DNA of 47,662 bases from Bifiguratus adelaidae (Eukaryota; Mucoromycota; Endogonomycetes; Endogonales), in contig MVBO01000112.1 in assembly GCA_002261195.1 (NCBI GenBank), positions 1-47,662 of the forward strand, read 5' to 3'. The notes under the pieces are model-generated. The model made no database searches and had not been told where the DNA came from. It was given only the letters and a program-made list of their open reading frames with translations. This document shows positions 20,241 to 30,965 of the stretch, piece after piece. Each line of letters starts with the position of its first letter. Position 1 is the first letter of the stretch. The position numbers and the translations under genes were made by a program.

Positions 20241-21419
20241 ATGACCCGTTATCAGCAGGTAAGTAGGCTGACGTGGCCACAAGGGGATGGGGTTCCATGC
20301 GAAGAGATCGTGGGGGTGCGAATCGCCTTGTCTATCCGTCGTCATTGGCACGTAAAGCAACGTTTAATGACAATTGTTGTGCGTTTTCAGATACCCAGCC
20401 AAGACGAGGCTGATATTCACAGCGTTCCAAGTAATCTCCGGCGGCAGGCATCCGCTTCGGCGGCTTTCCACTACCCGCCCGCTCCTGAGCGGCAAACGGA
20501 ATTGAACGATGCTTTTGAGGAGATTTCGGAACAGGAAATGCAATCTCACGAATCCCAACTCTTGTCGACGACCTCTCTTAGCTCGGCAGAAGATCCCTTG
20601 CAATCCGATCGAGAGCCTCTGCATCATGCCATCGATGTACCATTTATACCTGTCATTAACCGCCAAACAAATCGACCTGCCACGCTACCAGTCACCAATG
20701 ATGGTGTTTTTGCCAATATGAGCGCAAAACCGGAGCGTGAGGGCGACAAGGATGATGATGTGCCACCTGTAAGTTTGAGAGGAGGAATGTAGGGTCAACA
20801 TGCTAAACAAATCATTGCGTAGGCCTACGAATCTGCAGTTCAGGACGCTACACCTCCATACTGGCAAACCACAGTGATTGCACCACCCGGTCTCGGCGAT
20901 ATAATACTGGTTGAGGGTATGCCTGTGGGTAACATTATGGGCTTTCTCTGGACAATGATTGGTAAGTGGTGGGGAGTTTACGGTCTGCACCAAGACTCAT
21001 GCGGACGATCTTTTAGTGTCCATGAGCTTTCAATTTGTGGGCTTCCTTCTGACCTATCTTCTACATTCCACACATGCCGGAAAGGTAAGCAGAGCTTGAT
21101 TTAGCATCATGTGCCTCGGTTGCTCATTGCTCTGTACCAGAACGGCTCCAAGGCTGGGCTTGGCATTTCCCTTGTCCAATACGGCTTCTATATTCGCTCT
21201 CATGCTCCATCGCTAAGCGAAGATTATAGCGACGATGGCAGCGATTCTTCCAACTCTTCCGATGACAAAAATACAATCAACGCCAACAACGATTACATCG
21301 CTTACTTTCTCATGATTATCGGCTGGTTCATCGTCATCAAATCCGTCGTTGACTATATGAAAGCCAAAAGGATGGAGAGGATCATTTCCAGCCAAAGTGA
21401 AGAGACCATACCGGTATAG
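20241..21419 (+). CDS. NEDD4-family interacting protein (NDFIP/Bsd2-type adaptor)
   Basis: Exons 20241-20258, 20391-20768, 20823-20961, 21017-21084 and 21141-21419 give 293 residues. The long N-terminal half is acidic and Ser/Gln-rich, then comes a PY motif VPPAYESA, assembled across the intron 20769-20822. A second Pro-Tyr site, TPPYW, follows. The C-terminal half has membrane segments: MPVGNIMGFLWTMIVSMSFQ and FVGFLLTYLLHSTHAGK, then GISLVQYGFYI and, after an acidic loop, YIAYFLMIIGWFIVIKSVVD. This is the NDFIP1/2-Bsd2 layout, in which PY motifs recruit and activate Rsp5/NEDD4 ubiquitin ligases on Golgi and endosomal membranes to sort transporters. The first intron is 132 bp and follows only six codons. 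Confidence 0.9.
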
Positions 21420-22058
21420 CGTTCGAGCACGCCACATTTCTCGCTTGCATGTACTCTATGGACCATACACCTTTCTCTGTTTTGTAAATTTTTGTAGTAC
21501 CCTGCTGGATAAAATGCCCGTATGATCGTGTATGAAAGGGATTGACTGCCAATCGTCGCCTCATTCCTCCAGTGGCAGACAGTTTATTCGCGTTACAAAT
21601 ACACACAACGAGACTCATTTATCGCCACCACGGAACGCAACAAGCTTGTACAACTACTTGGCAACCCCCCATCGTCTGCACGAGCGCCATGCTTACCCAG
21701 AATAGTATTCCAAACATAGCAACATGGCGTTCGTTAAATTCATCCTGTTTGGAAAAGAGGTCATTATTTCCGTCGACACCTGTGGGCGCAGGTCCAACGC
21801 AGCCTGGAGGGAGCTTGCACCTAAATTCTCTAGATACTCCAAATCGCTTAAAGCACGCAAAGTACTCAAAGGCCAAGGGGAGTTGCCTGAATTAAGTTGC
21901 GAGGCGTACGTGCTGCCGCCCACGTTGAGAATTTCGTACGACGTCAATGTTACACGCCTTCCATGGGCGCAAAGAACCTTGACTAGAATCCCAGTGCTAC
22001 ATGATAAAATGAACTACCGTGTGAATACTGACAGCCGATTGCCCCTTTACCTTCCTTC
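21420..22058. other. Long upstream region of the class C GPCR
   Basis: 639 bp without a gene I can support. An ATG-started plus-strand frame (21724-22074, 116 codons) overlaps the GPCR start in another frame. Minus-strand frames also cross the same stretch. None has a recognisable domain. Most likely this is promoter and leader sequence. Confidence 0.45.
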
Positions 22059-25000
22059 ATGGCGAAGGCTTTAAGCCTAGTCCTAGTCCTGACCTGTCTC
22101 GTTATATGGAGTAGCCTGATAGCTCGATGTTGTGCACAGACCAACTCTACCGCGACATTTAATGTCGGTTTACTCCTCCCAGACGAGAATAGCACGACGA
22201 TAGATGCAACCGATCGATACGTGCTAACGGGAGCTCTTGCCGCTATTCAACTTGCTGTGGATGAAGTGAACAATAATAATGAGGTTCCAGGTAAGAGAGT
22301 GCGGGGTCTGCCAATCGTCCTTGATTGCTTATCCCGATGGCATCCAGGTGTCAGGCTCAATACCTCGCGCTATGTTACGAACACGTTGAGCACTGCGACT
22401 GAGATATTCGTCACCGAGGATATTATCCAGAACCCCCACATTAAGTAAGTGGGATCTTCACTTTCGGTCGTATCAGATATCAACCTGTTATCATGAATAA
22501 ACAGCGCAGTCATTGGAGACATGTATTCCAACATGACATTGACGTCCGCCTTGATGACGAGTGCTCGCCAAATCCCTCAATGTTCCTTTATTTCGTGTAA
22601 GTCATCTACCATGCGTTTCCTTCTCTCTCCGATGTTGATGATTCTCCCCTCCCATTTTGCTACTAGCCGCCAGTGCTCTGAGTGACAAGTCATTATACCC
22701 GTACCTCTTCCGTACACTTCCGACTTCCTCAGCATTCGGCGCCAGCCTTGTCAACTTTATGCATCATATGAATTGGACACGGTACGCCTTGTTGTATTCT
22801 GAAGACGACGTCGGCATAGCACGTAAGTGCTCCAAGCAGTAATTCTCCTGAATCCTGACATGGTATGCAGTACAGCAATCAACAAGTAATCAAGCTGCTT
22901 TCTACAACATGACGGTTTATGAGGCTCTCGTGTACAACATGACGGACAATAGCCAAATCATGAGTGCGTTGAAAGCCATAGGCACTTGGCAACGTGTTGA
23001 TCGTAACTTACAGGTGCATTGGGCAACATACAAAACTCCACCATGCGAGTCATTGTGCTTGCTGAAGTCGATGCGGCCGGTCAAGTAGCCGCTCTTAGCG
23101 CAGCACAGTAAGTGGATGGACCGATCGTGCCCGATTCGGTGCTTTAACCACTCGCTAGTTCCATGGGCATGATGTCCCAGAATTATGTCTGGTTGACCAT
23201 CAATCCGGTCTGGCAACAGCTTGCGGATTCTGTTGGTCCATTTATTAACGACTACAACGGCCTGCTGATGATTCAGAACACACCCACCGGTGAGTGTTGG
23301 TCAACCCATTGACTCGGACTTGAATGCTGACGTCCGCAGCTCCAAATTCGTCGGCGTCAGCTGCGTTCAATAATGCGTACATGCAATTAGCGGATCAAAA
23401 GTGGGTTCACATTCAGTTGCCTTGAATAACCTTCTTAACTTCAGCTTCTCTGCAATTAGCCCGAGGTTGATCAAAGATACGAGTTATAATCAGCCAAACG
23501 CATACTCGTGCCTCAAACTTCTCGCACAGGGAATGAACAATGTAAGTGCGCTGCGCATTCACTTCAAGTAGTCATACATGGGGCTAATGAGGGATGCTAG
23601 ACGCTTCAAAACTATCCGGGCGGACGACAAGCAGGCATCGCTGCTCTTGCATCTGGCACCTTCAACAAGTCTATGCTCACCCCGTCAGCCTTCAACACCG
23701 GATGGTACGGGCCGGCTGGCAACATGACGCTTGATTCCAATGGTATGTATTCAGCGAGGCACATTTAAGATGGTATGGTTCTTACATGATTTTCTTAGGT
23801 GATGTTGTTGTAGGGTAAAGTGCTCATCCTTTGCCCACGTCTCAACGTGCTTACGCGCTTTCCATAGGTACTATCAAATCCTTCAACTAGTCAACAACAA
23901 CAGTATCATCATCGCTAATTTGGTTGACTCTTCCATCATCATGAATGCAACGCCTGTGTGGCACGATGGAACACATAAGGTAAAGAGCCATATCTCAAAT
24001 GGCTGCCGGTCGCTAACCTTCAATTTTAGACGCCCAGTGATTCACCAATGTATGACTGTAAGTAAAATTTCTCCTTTCCCGAGTACAACAACTCACGAAC
24101 TTTCATAGTCCGCAACATTGAGGCTTTGAGTCCAGAGGGACTGGTCATCATCATTTTGTCCGGCATTTGCATGACCCTCTCCTTGGCTGCTATGATTGTC
24201 GTGATTTGGTATCGCAAAGTTAAAGTCATTCGGGCATCCAGGTGAGTAAAATCTTCAATTGCCCAGTCAGCAAAGTCACTGATATCCGCAGTCCGTTGTT
24301 TCTTTGTCTCGAGCTGTTGGGCCTTACGATAGCTTTCTCCATTCCCCTGTTTTCCTTGAACTTTCCATCCACGGCGATTTGCATTGTGCGCGAGTTTCTC
24401 TTCCCGATAGCTTTCATTTTGGTCATTGGTAACATTGTGGCCAAGAACTTTAGGTACGTTGTTAACTTTTTCACTCATGCGCTGAAGTTTCTTTTCAAGG
24501 ATCTACCGTATCTTCAACAATGTTTTCGCCACGAAGCGGGCCTACCTTTCAGACGCATACTTGCTCAAAATGCTGGCTGTGCTTCTGATTATTAGCCTCG
24601 TGCCTATCACTGTTTTCATGGTTGTATGGCCTCACAATCCAACCGTTATTGCTCTTTCCCCAACATCCTATTGTTATGTGTGCTGGACATCTCGAGACCT
24701 TTCGCCTTCTGGAATTGGTTTGGCCTATAGTGATTTATGGACTATTATCGTGGACGGAGTCCTCTTGTTGATGGCTGTGGTGTTGGGCTTCAAAGTAAGT
24801 AGCCTTGGGTATGATAATGAGAGCTGATGTTGTATTAGACGAAAAATGTTGGTGCCAAATGGTCGGAGGCAAAAGAGATTGCATTCATCACATAGTAAGT
24901 GTTGCCAAACCTAGCCTGTGTCGACTCATAACTGATTAAACCTCTTTAGCATCATCCTCATCGCCAGCCTTATCTCTCTGCCAACATTTTTCCTCAATAT

Positions 25001-25743
25001 AAACACATATATCGTCACCTTCTATATCCGTTTCATCTGCCTGTACATCACTGGCCTGGTTGTTCTCGGAGCTCTTTTAATACCCAAGATTGCACAATTG
25101 TTACAGCACAAATGCTCCTTGAAGCACCAAGCACCGCCAACTATATCTTACCGAGACACTGGAAGTCAATCTTTCTCCAACCTGCTCTCCGATGATGGAG
25201 TTGGATTCACATCGACGTTGGGATGCCATGAAGGTCTTCTTCCGTGCAAAAAGGAACGTCACTACAGCTTTTTATCGGTGTGGGAGCTCAAACGCGTTGT
25301 GGTTGTCCCAAGCAAGCGTTTTTTTATCCTTTTGAACGTAGGTAACGCGCTACCACGACCAGTGCTCACACTTGTTTTGTTCTTAGCCAAAAAGCTTTGA
25401 TGCCACGAGCTATTACTATACCGAATGCCGGCCCATACGAGGAGAAGGCGAGCAATACATGTTCAAAGTCTATTGTACCGGCACCGCAGACGTGCTCTTT
25501 CAAGTACGTGACGCCTTGGCCTTGGAACGGTGGATTGACTGGTTCAATTCCACCGGGTACCGAGGCAAGAGTTCCACATCCCACATGTCCCCCACTCATC
25601 CACTTCAATTGCTTTCATCGCGTGATGGTGAAGACGAGGATGTTGATCGGCAGCATTACGCGTTACGCAATGTAGAGAAAGCGCATCATCAATTTAGTCC
25701 TACACGTTCAGATTCGAGTAACTATTGGGGCATGCCTTTCTAG
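22059..25743 (+). CDS. Class C (GABA-B / metabotropic-like) G-protein-coupled receptor
   Basis: Nineteen exons (22059-22290, 22348-22444, 22505-22596, 22667-22822, 22871-22963, 23014-23107, 23159-23289, 23340-23400, 23445-23541, 23601-23742, 23799-23814, 23868-23979, 24030-24057, 24109-24241, 24292-24453, 24500-24794, 24839-24894, 24950-25337, 25387-25743) sum to 913 codons with all phases consistent. A signal peptide (MAKALSLVLVLTCLVIWSSL) leads into a periplasmic-binding-like Venus flytrap: ALAAIQLAVDEVNNN, AVIGDMYSNMT and YLFRTLPTSSAFGASLVNF. The seven-helix part follows from ALSPEGLVIIILSGICMTLS through SPLFLCLELLGLTIAF to FYIRFICLYITGLVVLGALL. The C-terminal tail (YSFLSVWELKRVVVVPSKRF ... 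ALALERWIDWFNSTG) looks like a PH domain. Ligand unknown; several N-x-S/T sites suggest a glycosylated ectodomain. Confidence 0.9.
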
Positions 25744-25824
25744 AGAATGTACAGGGAAATGTTTGTAACATACGCGTATGACTATATAATAGTAGTAAAC
25801 TGGCGCAAATTAGCCCCAAACAAT

Positions 25825-28272
25825 CTAATCGAGCTATCATGACATTTGAGTATGGTCGGAAGCTTCATGGATGGACGATGGAAACTCACCTTGATCGCAG
25901 CATAAATTCGCCGTAAAAAGTAAAATGTTGCGGCAAAGCCTACACTGCCGATCAACGCACCACCGACGATAACAACTGTCAACGTCCGAACAATGTACAC
26001 AAAGTTTGGAAGAAACCCAATGAGCTGGAGCTTGTTCAGATAAAGCAAGGCGTATATTAAAACGTAGACTAAAAAGCACGAAGTCAATGACAAGCTGACG
26101 GGCAATGCACGAAACTTACTGCAAGAGGAAACAGGGATCCAAAAAGATTTCCACCACCATTTGTAGTCCTGAAAAAGATTAGAAATAACGTAACCATGGC
26201 TGCATACCGTACCTCGCTGCATAAGGAGAAGTAAATGATGACGATGGTGATCTCAATGCAAGTGATAATGTAAATGAGCCCGACCAACGTCAGAAAGCCA
26301 TAAAAGTAATAGTATTGATCTTGCCATATGGACTTGAAAATAAAGAAGAGTTCAATGAAAACTACCCCAAAAGGCAAGAGCCCACCAGCCAGCAAACTGT
26401 GGAAAAGATCAGTATACGAATTCGAATACGCCTGACATGGTACCCACCAAACACCCAGATTGAGATACCACGGTTGCTCCGGTATCTGTCGAGGTATCTG
26501 GTTTGTTCGGGTGCGATACTCTATCCGAGGTTGACGATGTCCAAAATATGCGCCTATCAGCGTCAACGGAAGACTAATGCCAAACCATAACATCCCCAAC
26601 GCCAAAAATGTCCCAAAGGGCAAGGCACTTGTGGAGCCATCATACCACAAAAAGAGATTGAGAATGAACACAAGAGTATAGACAATACCAGGGACTATGG
26701 TTGCAGACTACATAGGCTTGAGTCATATAGCACTGATTACTATCGCAGACTTACCAGACAGGCATTTCTCACCCACGAGCCTTCCTGGAATACCTTCGAT
26801 AAACGAGCATTGCAGTAGCCTCCAAACACGCTGCGCAAAATCAGCATCTCATCTAGGAAAGACACAGAAATGACATACCCTGCGAAGGCAAACGTGAACA
26901 CGGAAAGCGAGAGGAAGCCGCCCTTGTAGGAAGGGCTCAACAGCCCAATCAAAGATAACCCTAGATAAAAGGACATTCAATAAACGAGCAGCTGGGACTC
27001 CTTCTGCACGAACCTAAGGTCACCCCAGCCATGGCAAGGATTTGCATTCCACTACCAACAAAGGATGCCAAGAGCCAGCTCATTTTGGGCGTGCGAAACA
27101 CGTCTCCTGAAATAAGCTTCCATCCTGTGGACTCGCCTTGCTCGTCCTTGTAAACGGTCAATGCCCGCCAGAAAATAAAGCACGACCCCTTACCTTGGCC
27201 TCTTCTTCGTTGTAGGTGTTAATGTCGCGTCGCAGGGTACGCAACATGATGAAGGCCACCATAGCGCTCAATAGCATCATCACAATAATCGAATTGAGGA
27301 TTGAAAACCAATGAATTTGTGCGTCAGACTTCATAAAGTACAATGCCCACCGATCGGACCAGCTGACACCCGCGACCTACACACGTGAGTACTAAGGCAA
27401 TTGTAAAACAACAAACATACTTCTTTCCAACGGACTGAATATGTATAAGTGATATCGATAGATTGAGCCCCTATCTCTTGTTTTCCGGGATCAAGCGAGT
27501 GATCATTGATGAGGCAATCGCCCCGATAAGATTTGGGATAGACTTCAAAGGAGTAAATCAAGATTGACTCGTTTTCATCTTCTGGACCATTGGACTGTAC
27601 CGGAGCCTTGATGTAGGAGATTTGCAGAACAAAGTGGGTGTTGAGGTATGCTTTGCCGGTCTAATGCAGTCAGATAGCAAGTCCAGGCTTCCGAGGTGAG
27701 CGTCTTACCTGGTCATCGTATTGTCCGAGTCGAAATCCGGCACTGAGGGTTTTACGCTTATCGTCCGCTGCCACAACAGGTGTAGCTCCCGGAAGATCAT
27801 CCAGTAACCTAAATTCTGGATTAGACTCGCCATTGACCCTGGATCGTGCTCACCATTCTATCTGATATTGTTGCTTGATCAGCAAGGCGGCTTTTGCGGC
27901 AACCTCAGGGGGTACAGTCACTTGACAAAGCACTTTACATGTCGGCTCAGCGTTCACTTCCACCTGCGATACATAAGTACTACGCTAGAGGCCTGCACTC
28001 TATCTGCTTTCACTTACGGCGATGGTGGACTCGGCAATGCGATCTCCACTGAGGGCCTCACCCAAGTTAAGAGCGAAATCTCGAGGACTGACAGGACAAG
28101 TGAACTTTAGGTCCTTGTACGCGTAGGGTAACAGTGTTCGTTCTGAAAAGACTTTGTCCACGTAGAGGGGTACTTGCTCCCCTCTACGGTATGATTTGAC
28201 GGTGGAGGAGATGTAGAAGCCAAAGGTTGTTTGAATGAGGACTAAGAGGGCAGCATAGAGCAAAGCCCTCAT
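25825..28272 (-). CDS. TM9SF / EMP70 (nonaspanin) endomembrane protein
   Basis: Thirteen exons (28272-28018, 27963-27854, 27808-27709, 27660-27421, 27376-27194, 27146-27014, 26960-26879, 26830-26755, 26707-26448, 26396-26214, 26169-26120, 26068-25890, 25833-25825) give 619 residues. A signal peptide (MRALLYAALLVLIQTTFGFY) is followed by a luminal domain with VPLYVDKVFSERTLLPYAY. The nine-helix region has DEQGESTGWKLISGDVFR, LLSPSYKGG, QIPRQIPEQPWYLN and FYFLRRIYAAIK. The final exon of nine bases supplies L-D-stop, so the protein ends IKLD, the KxD COPI-binding signal of this family. TM9 proteins sit in Golgi and endosomes and affect cargo sorting, adhesion and metal balance. One donor choice, at 26447, is the least certain junction. 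Confidence 0.92.
28161..28188. repeat. 10-bp inverted repeat in coding sequence
   Basis: CGTAGAGGGG (28161-28170) and CCCCTCTACG (28179-28188) are exact reverse complements with an 8-bp loop, inside the first exon of the TM9SF gene. Chance in a window this size is not negligible. Confidence 0.8.
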
Positions 28273-28363
28273 CTTGTAGGTGAAAACCGCCAAAAGCGAC
28301 AATGGAGTCCAATTTTGGGCAGCCCAAAGAATGAAGAAGAGTTATGTGTGTTATAGATATACA

Positions 28364-30587
28364 TTACTTGTTGTCTGATAGGGGCTCTATACCGGAGCTT
28401 TCGAGCGAGAGCTTCTTTGCATACCCTAGAATGATATTTAGACCCAATAACAGTATCGAGAGACCACTTACGCAAACCACAAGCGTTACAGAGTTCCTTG
28501 GGACCATTTGGTCCCTTTCTCCATTCTGGTGAATCTCTTCGTTGACAAAAGCCACATATACGGCCTTCGTTCGCACTTGATTGTGCCTTCTTCTTCTTCC
28601 GTTTAGGTGCTGAAAGTGCTTCGAGCTCCTCCTTCAACTTCTTGTTGGTCAGACGAAGCTGATGCAACTCAAATTGCCAAGAGGTACTTCGGACGGGCTC
28701 AAGCTCTTCAAAGACGTTATCTTCGCCATTAGGAAGAGTGATTTCTGTAGATCCGGGCGGTGGCGAACTGGATGTGGAGGATCCAGATGAGGTGGTTTCA
28801 CTTTCGGAGGTGGATGACGAGCTGGGTATGAGTGAGGATGTCGATGATGTGGATGTGCTGCGTTGGTTGCTAATAGGAGCAGTGATTTCGCGTATTTGGA
28901 CCAGCATGAACGATGGCTTGCCGACTCCATAACTGATATCACCAGGGAAGAAGGTGGAATTGACTTGAATGTATTGTCCCTTGCGATTCTGTAGCAAGTG
29001 GCGCAAGTTCACCGTTTTACCTTCCTTAACCTGACTGAGTACGCTCGTCATGTCTGTCGTGCGATCGCTGCGTACAAGTTGATAAATGGAAATGCCAACC
29101 ATCTCTTCGTGTGGGATGCCCAAAACGCTTAATGAGCTGTTTGTGGCATGAAGGAAGAGTCCATCAAGCGTACATTTGGCCCAAAACTCGGAATCCACAA
29201 AAAGTCGCTTGTAGGTGTCTTCCAGGGACAACATGCCTTCCTTCATAATCACCGAATTGATGATATCATCCCAAATAAGTCGGTACACCGATCGTTCCTT
29301 GCCGGAGAGGATGACGCACTTTCGCCCTTTGCCTTGCTCCATGTACATGCGGCCTTGGCACTCAAACCACATGTAACCGGCGTCTTTTCGGCGGATACGG
29401 TAGACAATGCTGAAGTTCTCGGAGGCAGCTGACGCTTCCTTCAATTCGCGCATCACCGGCACAATGTCTGAAGGATGGCAGATGGCGCTCAAGGATTTGC
29501 CAACAATCTCATCCGGCTCATAGCCAAGCAAGGCACGGCAAGACGGTGAGCAATACAAAAAGTGGTCCTTGAGAGAGATGACATGAACAAAGTTATCAGC
29601 ATGCTCAAGTAGCATCTTGTTCCATTCCATCTTGACGTTGTCAGGGTCAGCGTTGCCGAGCAATTGAAACACTTCTGGCGCTGCTGGGAAGGGAGCTGCT
29701 GTCGGAATGTCGCGGAAATAGTCATCGACAGGCTCTTTGGCGAACACAGGCGGAATAAAAGGCGGAATGTTGGTCATTTGATAATTCACCATATAACTGC
29801 CGTCTTTCATCTTTTCGAGGATGGCGTTGGGTCGCTCAACCAAGTCGACCTGCAGGCCGACAAAGTACGCAATTTCGTCAGATTCCCAGGTAATGGGAAT
29901 GATGGTGATCAAGTTGATGAAGGGCTGACCCCCTTTACGATAATTGATGATGCTGGCTTGCGATTCCTTGCCCTGTATGGTGTGCGTCTTGAGATGGAAC
30001 ACCGCAGCGTTATCTGTGTATCTACGACGCGAGCCAGCTGCGACCATACCATCAGGCGCTTGTAGAAAGCGGCAGTTCCTGCCCAGGATTTCATTCGCAG
30101 TGTATGCCGTAAGCTTTTCAAATGTGGGTGATACATAGACAATAGGAAAGTCGTATTGCCGCGCGTCCACTGTAAGGCAATAAAATCCAAATGTCAGCAA
30201 TCGTGTTATGAACGCGCTTATCGAATCCAATGCCAATAGACATAGGTATACGTACCCACAAGGAAGGAGCAACTCATATCGATAGGCCCGAGATGAATCT
30301 GAGGATTAGGACGAGAGACCAACTTGGACAAGACAGTAACCATGTCAAATCCTGTGGTGGAGTACATGCCAGAAAGCTCAAAGTTCTCCGTTGGAGGTTT
30401 GATAGCTGCCACGAGTCTCAGTACGCGCCATAACCACATTCGACTTACCTGTCATGCTCAGTTGGTCGAGGCCACTCACAGCAGCAGTAATGTCTGCACC
30501 GCGGTCCATACCAAAGGAAGGTGGTATAGGCTGGACCTTTGGTGGTAACCGGTAGTATTGATAGTCCATATCATCGGGATACTCCAT
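28364..30587 (-). CDS. WC-1: White-Collar-1 blue-light receptor and GATA transcription factor
   Basis: Exons 30587-30449, 30405-30256, 30169-28472 and 28425-28364 give 682 residues. The LOV domain has the flavin-binding motif LGRNCRFLQAPDG with the photoadduct cysteine at about residue 129, and INYRKGGQPFINLITIIPI. A second PAS domain contains FLYCSPSCRALLGYEPDEI and a third LHATNSSLSVLGIPHEEMVG. A Ser-rich stretch and a basic KRKKKK follow, then a class IV GATA finger: CGFCQRRDSPEWRKGPNGP, ELCNACGLRYAKK, the last part joined across the intron 28426-28471. In Neurospora WC-1 senses blue light through FAD and, with WC-2, activates light genes and the clock; the intact adduct cysteine and finger suggest both functions remain here. 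The protein stops 15-20 residues after the finger, so there is no long C-terminal activation region, as I recall for zygomycete WC-1 proteins. Confidence 0.95.
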
Positions 30588-30965
30588 GATGGAAAATGTT
30601 CGATATCGTTCTTTTTCGTGCGAAGTCGAGAATTTTATGCGAGAAAGTCGACTTTGGCGATGGTGAGTGGAGAGAGTAGGGAGAGAGATGCATGGTATTA
30701 TGTGGGGGAGAGAGAATGTGTAGGAATGAGATCGGCTGGAAGAAGGAGTCTAATAGTATGGTGTGATGGAATGGGGATAGAGCGGAATGGAAGAGGATTG
30801 AACCAAGGATTTGAAGTGGACGCGTGATACGACATGATGCATGCGTGTGAGAGAGCATTGCCTGTAGACGTGATCTATTGTCGCTCCTTATTCCATAACC
30901 ATTCCCAATTATCATTCTGAAGGAAAGCGCAGATTGACGATTTCAGAAATCCATTGGATACGCGC
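30588..30965. promoter_or_regulatory. Divergent intergenic region between WC-1 and MED1
   Basis: 378 bp with no coding gene. The plus strand is purine-rich around 30672-30720 (repeated GAGAGA blocks), matching a CT-rich element in the WC-1 direction. It probably contains both promoters. I see no convincing light-response or TATA element by eye. Confidence 0.5.

Noticed and set aside
21693-21947. Minus-strand frame with ILNVGGSTY, reminiscent of a KCTD/BTB start
   Set aside because: No ATG, the resemblance stops after a few residues, and it lies opposite the plus-strand frame; treated as chance.
21724-22074. 116-codon ATG-started frame on the plus strand just before the GPCR
   Set aside because: It overlaps the GPCR signal peptide in another frame, has no recognisable domain, and several other frames are also open here; more likely leader DNA.
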